The notes under the pieces are model-generated. The model searched no databases. It saw only the letters and a program-made list of their open reading frames with translations, and had not been told where the DNA came from. The position numbers and the translations under genes are program-made. A stretch of DNA of 8,527 bases from an uncultured Clostridia bacterium (GTDB lineage: Bacteria; Bacillota; Clostridia; Oscillospirales; Oscillospiraceae): contig CALEQS010000174.1 of the NCBI GenBank assembly GCA_937907975.1, positions 1-8,527 on the forward strand, given 5' to 3'. Positions 1-5,786 of this stretch are shown piece after piece. Position 1 is the stretch's first letter; the number at the start of each line of letters is the position of its first letter.

Positions 1-477
1 GATCACCTTGTCAAACAGCATCAGGTCGAAGTCGTTGAAGTGCTCCTGATCCTCCGCATTCAGCTTCAGGTTGGGCTCGGCATATTTGATGAAATCATAG
101 GAGAAGTAGCCCACCAGACCGCCGGTGAAGGTGGGGAAACCCTCAATTTTGGGGCTTTTGTGTTCCGCCACGATCCGGCGCAGGATCTCGCCGGGATGAT
201 GCGTGCCCTGCTCGGTCACCTGCCCGTTGTCCGTGATGCGCACCCGGCCATCCACACAGGTGATCTCCAGCCCCGGCTCATAACCCAGGAAGGTATAGCG
301 CCCCCAGCTGTCACTGCTAGCAAGGCTTTCCAGCAGATAGCAATGCTTCGAGACATTTTTCAGCACCTTCAGCACTTCAATCGGTGTGCGCATATCAGAT
401 AGAATGGTGCGGCAGACCGGCACGCACTTGTAATCGGCGGCGTAGGCTCTGGCCTGCTCCAAAGTGGGGGAATACAT
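1..477 (-). CDS. trpE: Anthranilate synthase component I, N-terminal part (runs off left edge)
   Basis: TrpE is the chorismate-binding subunit of anthranilate synthase; with the glutamine amidotransferase TrpG it converts chorismate to anthranilate, the first committed step of tryptophan synthesis in the cytoplasm. The 159 visible codons encode the N-terminal half-domain typical of the family. The segment TPIEVLKVL is followed by CYLLESLASSDSWGRYTFLG (about residues 46-65), which matches the TrpE pattern of 'LLES...GRYSFLG' and carries the conserved LLES element of the tryptophan feedback site. Further on is GGLVGYFSYD (about residues 119-128). The C-terminal catalytic domain lies outside the window. 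The ATG at 475-477 is preceded by AAGGAGT at 485-491 with good spacing. The Trp-type T-box leader immediately upstream supports TrpE over the related PabB or isochorismate synthases. Confidence 0.93.
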   Translation of the reverse strand, partial: MYSPTLEQARAYAADYKCVPVCRTILSDMRTPIEVLKVLKNVSKHCYLLESLASSDSWGRYTFLGYEPGLEITCVDGRVRITDNGQVTEQGTHHPGEILRRIVAEHKSPKIEGFPTFTGGLVGYFSYDFIKYAEPNLKLNAEDQEHFNDFDLMLFDKVI

Positions 478-521
478 AGCGGTCACTCCTTGTGAAAAGA
501 AAAGTGGGTTTTGCGGGCAAC

Positions 522-561
522 AAAAAATCCGTCCCCGACAAGTAGTTTGTCAAGGACGGAT
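522..561 (-). terminator. Rho-independent terminator of the T-box leader
   Basis: On the minus strand the arms ATCCGTCC (561-554) and GGACGGAT (534-527) pair perfectly, with an inner GACAA/TTGTC-type helix (537-541 with 547-551), and are followed by a run of six T (527-522). It lies directly after the T-box sequence, whose 3' strand takes part in the competing antiterminator. This is the decision point for trpE transcription. Confidence 0.92.
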
Positions 562-805
562 AGAAAGCTCCGCGGTGCCACCTTGATTCGGAACACTTGT
601 TCCGCACTCTTAGGATACCAGCATATCCTGTGCCAGTCACGTTGGCATACGTCGCGGAATACTCAGTCTCAAAGAGACCTTTGACCGCGCCCTCAGTGGT
701 CCATTTGCCAGATCGCATCTGTCGGCATCCCAGCGCCGCCGACTCTCTGTGAGACCGGTTTCTGACGTTATCTCCACATCAACGGTTTATCGGTGTAAAT
801 CGATT
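522..805 (-). promoter_or_regulatory. T-box leader (tRNA-sensing riboswitch), predicted tRNA-Trp specific
   Basis: This untranslated leader senses uncharged tRNA and allows transcription into trpE when the amino acid is scarce. The minus-strand transcript contains the hallmark T-box sequence AAGGTGGCACCGCGG (570-584), an AGAGAG motif followed by a 6-bp distal stem I hairpin (GTCGGC/GCCGAC), and a terminator hairpin just downstream. In the 3' side of stem I the sequence AAATGGACC places a UGG codon (701-703) in the expected specifier position, which predicts tRNA-Trp. The antiterminator bulge reads UGGC (577-580); its last base would pair with the G discriminator base that is usual in bacterial tRNA-Trp. 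A further hairpin AGGATA/TATCCT (about 613-630) is a likely stem II/III element. The 5' end at about 805 is inferred from the promoter. The short open frames within it are not genes. Confidence 0.93.
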
Positions 806-811
806 GACTGT

Positions 812-840
812 ATTATATAGCGGTTCAGTTGGTTTGTCAA
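812..840 (-). promoter_or_regulatory. Sigma-A-type promoter of the trpE T-box transcript
   Basis: Minus-strand TTGACA (840-835) and TATAAT (817-812) are both perfect consensus hexamers with a 17-bp spacer. Transcription should start near 804-806, giving a leader of about 330 nt. The -35 box begins 15 bp beyond the stop codon of the preceding acetyltransferase gene, so trpE has its own start although it lies on the same strand as the upstream genes. No terminator hairpin was seen between that gene and this promoter. Confidence 0.9.
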
Positions 841-855
841 CCTGATTTTGAAAAA

Positions 856-1362
856 TTACAGCATCCGTTCCATCAATACGGCGTAATAGCCGCCCATATC
901 CGTTTCTTCACCGGTGGGCCGGAACCCATTTTTCTCCCAAAATCGTTTGCTCTGGGGATTGGTCCGCACATAGGCAAGCCGAATTTTCTTCATTCCGCTG
1001 GTGGCCAGCATATCGGACAGTTGCTTGATGAGCCGTGAGCCGGTGCCCTGTCCTTGTACCTCGGGGGCCAGAATGAACCAGCCGATATAGGCGGTGCCGG
1101 GAGCAGGGTAGTCACAGATGAGGTCAAGCAGAGCGATGAGTTTATCATTCTGCCGCAGACCGACAAAGTGTTTCTGCTCCGGCGTGGTTCCCGGCGGGAG
1201 TGCCGTCAGGTCGGAGCGCAGACTCTTCAATGTCAGGGGGGAGCCGAAGTGCTCGTAATAGAGTGGATTTCCGGCGCAGAGGGCGTACATTTCATTCAAA
1301 TTATCCTCGGTCAGTCTGTGAACCTCATAACCGGGAAAGCAATCGGAAAGATTAAGAGTCAT
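856..1362 (-). CDS. GNAT-family N-acetyltransferase, substrate unknown
   Basis: The 168-residue product has the size and architecture of a single-domain GNAT acyltransferase, which transfers an acetyl group from acetyl-CoA to an amine. The core is visible: the beta-4 strand YIGWFILAPEVQGQGTGS (about residues 92-109) contains the acetyl-CoA pyrophosphate-binding motif Q-G-Q-G-T-G, followed by the alpha-3 helix RLIKQLSDML. The C-terminal part 'LAYVRTNPQSKRFWEKNGF' is the typical motif B region with an N-x-x-S-x-x-F-W-x-x-x-G-F pattern. The ATG at 1360-1362 has a good Shine-Dalgarno site (AAAGGAG, about 1370-1376). The gene starts 15 nt after the terminator of the fab operon, so its mRNA may come from readthrough. 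The substrate cannot be inferred from sequence; both a small-molecule and a protein acetylase remain possible. Confidence 0.88.
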   Translation of the reverse strand: MTLNLSDCFPGYEVHRLTEDNLNEMYALCAGNPLYYEHFGSPLTLKSLRSDLTALPPGTTPEQKHFVGLRQNDKLIALLDLICDYPAPGTAYIGWFILAPEVQGQGTGSRLIKQLSDMLATSGMKKIRLAYVRTNPQSKRFWEKNGFRPTGEETDMGGYYAVLMERML

Positions 1363-1377
1363 GTCGATTCTCCTTTG

Positions 1378-1412
1378 AAAAAATCGGCTGGATCCAAACG
1401 GATCCAGCCGAT
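1378..1412 (-). terminator. Rho-independent terminator of the fab/acc operon
   Basis: A perfect 13-bp inverted repeat (arms 1383-1395 and 1400-1412) with a 4-nt loop is followed on the minus strand by six T (1383-1378). It lies 14 nt beyond the accDA stop codon and ends just before the ribosome-binding site of the acetyltransferase gene. It should end most transcription from the fatty-acid operon. On the plus strand no T run follows, so it appears to act in one direction. Confidence 0.93.
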
Positions 1413-1426
1413 CATCGAAATAAAAA

Positions 1427-3136
1427 TCAAATTGCGCCGTTCAGCGTGCCAAACTTGCGGAACTTTGCATAGCGCTGCTGGGCCACATCCTCAGGGGAGA
1501 GCACCATCAGCTGGGGCAGCTTGTGCGCCAGCTGAACCTCGAGAGACTGGAAGATGGGGGAGAAGTCCTTGGGATCTTCCTCAGGCAGCACCATGTCGAT
1601 GACGCCCAGTTCCAGCAGGTCGGCGGCGGTCAGATGCAGGCAGTCGCAGGCCTCATGCACCTTGTTGCTGTCCTTCCACAGAATGGAGGCGCAGCCCTCG
1701 GGGGAGATAACGCTGTACCATGCGTTCTCCTCCATCCAGACCTCGTTGGCCACACTCAGCGCCAGCGCGCCGCCGGAGCCGCCCTGGCCCACCATGACGG
1801 AGACGATGGGGGTCTTGAGCCACATCATTTCCATCAGGTTCTCGGCGATGGCCTGGCCCTGACCGCGCTCCTCAGCGCCCATGTCGCAGCTGGCACCGGC
1901 GGTGTCCACAAAGCAGACCACCGGGCGGTGGAACTTCTCGGCCTGCTTCATGAGCCGCAGAGCCTTGCGGTAGCCCTCGGGCATGGGGGAACCGAAGTTG
2001 CGTTTGAAGCGCTCCGTCAGATCCTTGCCCTTTTCGATGGCAATGACGGTCACGGGCATATCCCGCAGCCATGCCACACCGGCCACAATGGCGGAGTCGT
2101 CGGCGAAGCGGCGGTCACCGTGCAGCTCAATAAAATCGTGGAAAATCGTGCGGATATAGTCCGCGCCGGTGGGACGGCCGCTGGCACGGGAGGCCTGCAC
2201 CCGCTCGTAGGCGGTCATGGGCTTTGTCTCGGGCAGCTCAGCGTCCTCGCTGGCTACATAGCTCTGCTGCTCCCAGGTGACAGTCTCATTGACTTCCTTC
2301 CAGGCGTGGATCTTCAGCAGCTTGGTGAGCATATCCTGCTGTTCCTCGCGGGGAACGATAGCGTCCACAAAACCGTGCTCCACCTGGAATTCTGCCCGCT
2401 GGAAGCCGTTGGGCAGCTTTTTGCGGATGGTCTGCTCAATGACGCGGGGACCGGCAAAGCCGATCAGTGCACCGGGCTCGGAGAGGATGATGTCTGCCTC
2501 CATGGCGTAGCTGGCCGTCACGCCGCCGGTGGTGGGGTCGGTGAGCACTACAATGTAGAGCAGACCCGCGTCGGAGTGCATTTTGACAGCACCGGAGGTC
2601 TTGGCCATCTGCATCAGGGAGAGGATGCCCTCCTGCATACGGGCACCGCCGGAGACGGTATAGCCCACCACGGGCAGGTTGTTGTGGGTGGCGAACTCAA
2701 AGAGCCGGGTCACCTTTTCGCCCACAACGCAACCCATGGAGCCCATCATGAAATAGGGCTCCATTACGAAGATGGCGCACTTCTGTCCGCCGATGGAGGC
2801 GGTGCCGCAGATAACGCCCTCGTTCTCGCCGCTGCTGGCGCGGAGCTTTTCCTTCTTCGCCTCATAGTTGGTGAAGTGAATGGGGTCGCCGCCCCGCATA
2901 TCGCTGTCCAGCTCCCAGAAGCTGCCCTCATCCACCAGCTCCATCAGGCGCTTGCGGGCAGGCATACGGAAGTGGTAGCCGCAGGAGCAGACATAGTGCT
3001 GCGCCTCCAGCTGGGAGGTGGTGAGCTCCGCCTGGCAGCGGGGGCAGGACTTGGTAGGTTCGGGTGCGGGCTGCGCCTGGGCCTCTTTGTTCTCCTCGGC
3101 CGGCTTGGAACGCTTAAACAGATTGTTCAGCTGCAT
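1427..3136 (-). CDS. accDA: Acetyl-CoA carboxylase carboxyltransferase, beta-alpha fusion (AccD-AccA)
   Basis: The 569-residue protein joins both carboxyltransferase subunits that move the carboxyl group from biotin to acetyl-CoA to form malonyl-CoA. Residues 1-28 are a charged and proline-rich lead. A zinc ribbon follows (C31-P-R-C34 ... C50-S-C52-G), then the AccD crotonase-fold domain to about 277, with GYTVSGGARMQEG (158-170), DPTTGGV (200-206) and the closing GFVDAIVP (255-262). A short linker (about 278-306) leads into an AccA domain from about 308: YERVQ..RPTGADYI, ELHGDRRFADD (337-347), GAEERGQG (420-427), GGSGGALAL (452-460) and YSVISPEGCASILWKD. The N-terminal helical part of free-standing AccA is absent. 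There is no frame break between halves, so this is a real fusion, as known in some Clostridia. The start at 3136 has only a weak upstream purine tract. It is the last operon gene, 45 nt after fabZ. AccB and AccC partners are not nearby. Confidence 0.95.
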   Translation of the reverse strand: MQLNNLFKRSKPAEENKEAQAQPAPEPTKSCPRCQAELTTSQLEAQHYVCSCGYHFRMPARKRLMELVDEGSFWELDSDMRGGDPIHFTNYEAKKEKLRASSGENEGVICGTASIGGQKCAIFVMEPYFMMGSMGCVVGEKVTRLFEFATHNNLPVVGYTVSGGARMQEGILSLMQMAKTSGAVKMHSDAGLLYIVVLTDPTTGGVTASYAMEADIILSEPGALIGFAGPRVIEQTIRKKLPNGFQRAEFQVEHGFVDAIVPREEQQDMLTKLLKIHAWKEVNETVTWEQQSYVASEDAELPETKPMTAYERVQASRASGRPTGADYIRTIFHDFIELHGDRRFADDSAIVAGVAWLRDMPVTVIAIEKGKDLTERFKRNFGSPMPEGYRKALRLMKQAEKFHRPVVCFVDTAGASCDMGAEERGQGQAIAENLMEMMWLKTPIVSVMVGQGGSGGALALSVANEVWMEENAWYSVISPEGCASILWKDSNKVHEACDCLHLTAADLLELGVIDMVLPEEDPKDFSPIFQSLEVQLAHKLPQLMVLSPEDVAQQRYAKFRKFGTLNGAI

Positions 3137-3181
3137 AGAAAAATGCCTACTTTCTCGCCATTTGCCATACAGGCAGGGTAA

Positions 3182-3613
3182 TTATTCTTTGTCTTTCTGG
3201 GCCTTGACCAGTGCGAAGGAGAAGTCAGCGGAAACGGCCAGCTTGCCGTCCACATAACCCTTTGCGCTGGCAAAGTAGAAGGGGCCCTTGCTCTTGGTGA
3301 TGACGCTCTCGCTCTCCAGCGTATCGCCGGGCTTCACGGGGTGCTTGAAGCGGACGTTGTTCATGCTGGAAAACATGGGAGTTACATCGCCCATCTGGCC
3401 GTCAGCCAGCAGTACACAGGCGCCCTGCGCCATCATCTCGCAGAGAATGACGCCGGGAACGACAGGATTGCCGGGAAAGTGGCCCTTCAGGAACCACTCG
3501 TCGCCGCTGACGTGATATTTTGCGTGGGCAACACCGTCCACAACTTCAGCCTCCTGCACCAGGAGCATATTGTCCCGGTGGGGCAGGATCTTTTTGATCG
3601 CTTCCTGGTCCAT
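3182..3613 (-). CDS. fabZ: 3-hydroxyacyl-ACP dehydratase FabZ
   Basis: FabZ removes water from 3-hydroxyacyl-ACP to give trans-2-enoyl-ACP in the elongation cycle. The 143-residue length is normal for this hotdog-fold enzyme. The opening IKKILPHRDNMLLVQ is the FabZ signature (LPHR...L.V). The catalytic histidine is H45 in LKGHFPGNPVVPGV, and the catalytic glutamate is E59 in ILCEMMAQ. FabA is less likely because the LPHR start, length and neighbours fit FabZ. The ATG at 3611-3613 lies one base after the fabF stop (TGACATG), and a GGAGG ribosome site sits within the end of fabF, so the two are probably translationally coupled. Confidence 0.96.
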   Translation of the reverse strand: MDQEAIKKILPHRDNMLLVQEAEVVDGVAHAKYHVSGDEWFLKGHFPGNPVVPGVILCEMMAQGACVLLADGQMGDVTPMFSSMNNVRFKHPVKPGDTLESESVITKSKGPFYFASAKGYVDGKLAVSADFSFALVKAQKDKE

Positions 3614-3614
3614 G

Positions 3615-4847
3615 TCAATCCTCCACTTTCTTGAAGGCGATGCAGCCGTTGTGGCCGCCGAAGCCCAGAGAGGTGGACAGGACCAGATCCAGATCCATCT
3701 CCCGCTTCATGTTGGGGCAGTAGTCCAGATCGCAGTCGGGATCGGGATTCTGCAGGCCGATGGTGGGGGGGACGACGCCCTCGTGCAGAGCCATCACAGC
3801 GGCGACGGCCTCAGTGGCACCGGCAGCGCCCAGCATATGACCGGTCATGCTCTTGGTGGAGCTGACCACGATCTTGTGGGCCAGCTCGTCGCCCAGCGCG
3901 GCCTTGATGGCGGCGGTCTCGGTCTTGTCGTTCATGGGAGTGGAGGTGCCGTGGGCGTTGATATAGATCTTTTCGCTCTTCACGCCGCTCTGCTCATAGG
4001 CCATGCGGATGGCACGGGCACCCTCAATGCCCTCAGGGTCGGGGGCGGTGATGTGGTGGGCGTCGCTGGTGGCACCGTAGCCGCACATTTCAGCGTAGAT
4101 CTTGGCCCCACGGGCCTTGGCGTGCTCGTACTCCTCCAGAATGAGGCAGGCACCGCCCTCACCCATGACGAAACCGCTGCGCTCAGCGTCAAAGGGAATG
4201 CTGGCGCGGTCGGGGTCAGTGGTGGTGGCCAGCGCCATGCAGTTGGCGAAGCCGGCGGTGGCGATCTCGGTGATAGTGGCCTCACTGCCACCGGAGATGA
4301 TGGCGTCGGCGTAGCCGTGAGCGATGGCACGATAAGCCTCGCCCAGCGCATGGGTGCTGGAGGCGCAGGCGGAGGTAAAGCCCATGGAGGGACCCTTCGC
4401 GCCGTGGCGGATGGAGATCTCACCGGCGGCATCGTTGGGCATCATCATGGTGATGGTATAGGGAGAGACCCGGCGGGGGCCTTTATCTTTCAGTTTGGAG
4501 TATTCGCCGCACAGAGAGGACAGGCCGCCGATGCCGGAGCTGAAATAAACGCCCAGACGCTCGGGATCGATCTTGCCGGCCAGGCCGGCGTCCTCCATGG
4601 CCTCGACAGAAGCGGCCACGGCGAACTGGCAGAACGGGTCATTCCGGCGCACAAAGCTGCGGTCCATGGTCAGCAGGGGATCAAAGCCCTTGACCTCAGC
4701 CGCCAGAGTGGCCTTGTAGTCAGTGGTATCAAATTTGGTGATGGGGCCGATGCCGTGCTTACCGGCCAGCAGATTGGCCCAGGTATCGTGGACGTTGTTG
4801 CCCACGGGGGTGACGGCGCCGAGACCGGTCACAACGACTCTTCTCAC
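3615..4847 (-). CDS. fabF: Beta-ketoacyl-ACP synthase II FabF (GTG start)
   Basis: FabF condenses acyl-ACP with malonyl-ACP, extending the chain by two carbons. I place the start at the GTG at 4845-4847, giving 410 residues beginning (M)RRVVVTGLGAVTPVGN, which is where FabF proteins normally begin; AAGGAAG upstream (about 4854-4860) has suitable spacing. The frame stays open back to 5042, but the extra 65 residues have no family similarity that I recognise. The thiolase-fold catalytic triad is visible: nucleophile C161 in TSACASSTHALG, H299 in INAHGTSTPMND, and H337 in TKSMTGHMLGAAG with K332 nearby. The glycine-rich end LGFGGHNGC is also present. A 195-nt structured spacer separates it from fabG, unlike the tight spacing of the other operon genes. 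Confidence 0.95.
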   Translation of the reverse strand: MRRVVVTGLGAVTPVGNNVHDTWANLLAGKHGIGPITKFDTTDYKATLAAEVKGFDPLLTMDRSFVRRNDPFCQFAVAASVEAMEDAGLAGKIDPERLGVYFSSGIGGLSSLCGEYSKLKDKGPRRVSPYTITMMMPNDAAGEISIRHGAKGPSMGFTSACASSTHALGEAYRAIAHGYADAIISGGSEATITEIATAGFANCMALATTTDPDRASIPFDAERSGFVMGEGGACLILEEYEHAKARGAKIYAEMCGYGATSDAHHITAPDPEGIEGARAIRMAYEQSGVKSEKIYINAHGTSTPMNDKTETAAIKAALGDELAHKIVVSSTKSMTGHMLGAAGATEAVAAVMALHEGVVPPTIGLQNPDPDCDLDYCPNMKREMDLDLVLSTSLGFGGHNGCIAFKKVED

Positions 4848-5042
4848 TATGATCTTCCTTTCCGGTTCAAGGAAACGGGAAGATTTCCCGTCTGCTTGGA
4901 AAACAAATTCGACTGTCCGGCGCAGTGCCGGGACAGGAGGGCAGGCATAAGCTGTGCCTGAAGGCCGGATCTTCAGCAGCGGTCTGCCGCAAAACCGGCG
5001 TGTATTGCGCAGGAGCCGGATAAACCGGCTCCCTGGGCGCAA
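4848..5042 (-). other. Structured fabG-fabF spacer with a series of potential RNA hairpins
   Basis: This non-coding stretch has at least four perfect or near-perfect inverted repeats, given in plus coordinates. The first is 5012-5019 with 5025-5032 (8 bp), extended by outer arms 5005-5010 and 5037-5042, and begins immediately after the fabG stop. The second is 4942-4947 with 4955-4960 (6 bp, 7-nt loop). The third is 4913-4918 with 4931-4936, continued inward by 4919-4921 with 4927-4929. The fourth is 4875-4881 with 4885-4891 (7 bp, 3-nt loop). Between the first and second, GCCGG and CCGGC could form another helix. None is followed by a clear T run on the minus strand, so they are not typical terminators. 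The function is unknown; RNA processing, stability or translational control of fabF are possible. I see no promoter here. Confidence 0.6.
4852..4891 (-). promoter_or_regulatory. Possible alternative RNA pairings that occlude the fabF ribosome-binding site
   Basis: In the transcript, AUCUUCC (4884-4878) is perfectly complementary to GGAAGAU (4858-4852), which covers the fabF Shine-Dalgarno region. UUCCUU (4874-4869) can also pair with AAGGAA (4860-4855) in the same site, with an 8-nt loop. The first pairing competes with the local hairpin 4875-4881/4885-4891; the second can coexist with it. This would allow structure-dependent access of ribosomes to fabF. The complementarity is seen directly; any regulatory role is inference, because short purine/pyrimidine tracts can match by chance. 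Confidence 0.35.
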
Positions 5043-5786
5043 TTACATGGCGATGCCGCCATCCACACGGATGACCTCGCCGGTGATATACTTGGCTTTG
5101 TCACTGGCCAGATAGGCGGCCAATTCTGCAATGTCGTCGGCCTCACCCATGAAGCCCAGCGGAATGGTGTCCAGAATGGCCTGCAGGTCCTTCGGATCCA
5201 TGGCGTCGGTCATGGGGGTGCGGATAGCACCGGGGGCAATGGCGTTGCAGTTGATGTGGCGGGAGGCCAGCTCCCGTGCCACGGTCTTGGTCAGACCGAC
5301 CACGCCCGCCTTGGAGGAGGCGTAGTTCGCCTGACCCGCGTTGCCGGTCAGACCGGCGACGGAGCTGATATTGATGATCTTGCCCGCCTTCTTCTTCATG
5401 AAATTGCGGTAGCAGGCCTTGATCGTGTTGAACATACTCTTGAGGTTGACATCCAGAACGGAGTCCCAGTCGGCCTCGGTCATGGCCAGCAGCACCTTGT
5501 CCCGGGTGATGCCTGCGTTATTGACCAGAATGTCCACACCGCCGAATTCGGCGATAATCTCCTTGATGGCGGCCTGCGTGTCGTCAAAATTGGACACGTC
5601 GCAGACCTTGCACACCACCTTGCGGCCCAAGGCCTCAATGGCGGCGACCGTCTCCTCAGCGGGGGCAGGATTGCCGACATAGAGAATGGCGATGTCTGCA
5701 CCCTCGGAGGCCAGCTTCTTGGCGATGGCGGCGCCGATGCCCTGGCTGCCGCCAGTCACCAGTGCGACTTTTCCTTCCAGTGTCAT
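5043..5786 (-). CDS. fabG: 3-oxoacyl-ACP reductase FabG
   Basis: FabG is the NADPH-dependent short-chain dehydrogenase that reduces 3-oxoacyl-ACP to (R)-3-hydroxyacyl-ACP. The 247-residue length matches the family. The cofactor motif TGGSQGIG is at residues 11-18, NNAG at 89-92, and the catalytic set is N114, S142, Y155 and K159 (YASSK). The C-terminus ends with EVIRVDGGIAM, as is usual for FabG. The ATG overlaps the fabD stop by 4 nt (ATGA at 5783-5786), and a strong GAGGAGG site lies in the fabD end, indicating translational coupling. Position between fabD and fabF supports FabG over other short-chain dehydrogenases. Confidence 0.96.
   Translation of the reverse strand: MTLEGKVALVTGGSQGIGAAIAKKLASEGADIAILYVGNPAPAEETVAAIEALGRKVVCKVCDVSNFDDTQAAIKEIIAEFGGVDILVNNAGITRDKVLLAMTEADWDSVLDVNLKSMFNTIKACYRNFMKKKAGKIINISSVAGLTGNAGQANYASSKAGVVGLTKTVARELASRHINCNAIAPGAIRTPMTDAMDPKDLQAILDTIPLGFMGEADDIAELAAYLASDKAKYITGEVIRVDGGIAM

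Noticed and set aside
395..718. A 107-codon minus-strand open frame across the trpE leader
   Set aside because: It overlaps the T-box elements and the start of trpE in another frame, and has no domain. The conserved RNA structure explains the sequence.
1413..1480. Possible promoter for the GNAT gene at the accDA 3' end (TTGGCA, 17 bp, TGATTT)
   Set aside because: The -10 match is poor and the start would lie just upstream of a strong terminator that would still stop the transcript.
1523..3181. A 552-codon plus-strand open frame opposite accDA
   Set aside because: It is the antisense shadow of a GC-rich gene. The product is low-complexity rich in G, H, L and A, has no recognisable domain, and the opposite strand encodes conserved AccD and AccA motifs.
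3570..4961. A 463-codon plus-strand open frame opposite fabF
   Set aside because: Same cause: codon bias on the fabF strand suppresses stops on the other strand. The translation is low-complexity and lacks family motifs.
4848..5042. N-terminal extension of FabF by 65 residues from an upstream ATG at 5042
   Set aside because: The ATG would lie within the hairpin directly after fabG, has no ribosome site of its own, and the extension resembles nothing in FabF. The GTG at 4847 matches the usual N-terminus and has a good Shine-Dalgarno site.
5005..5042. Rho-independent terminator directly after fabG
   Set aside because: The stem is strong, but on the minus strand it is followed by ATACACG rather than a T run, and fabF would then need a promoter that I cannot find. 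Listed as a structured element instead.
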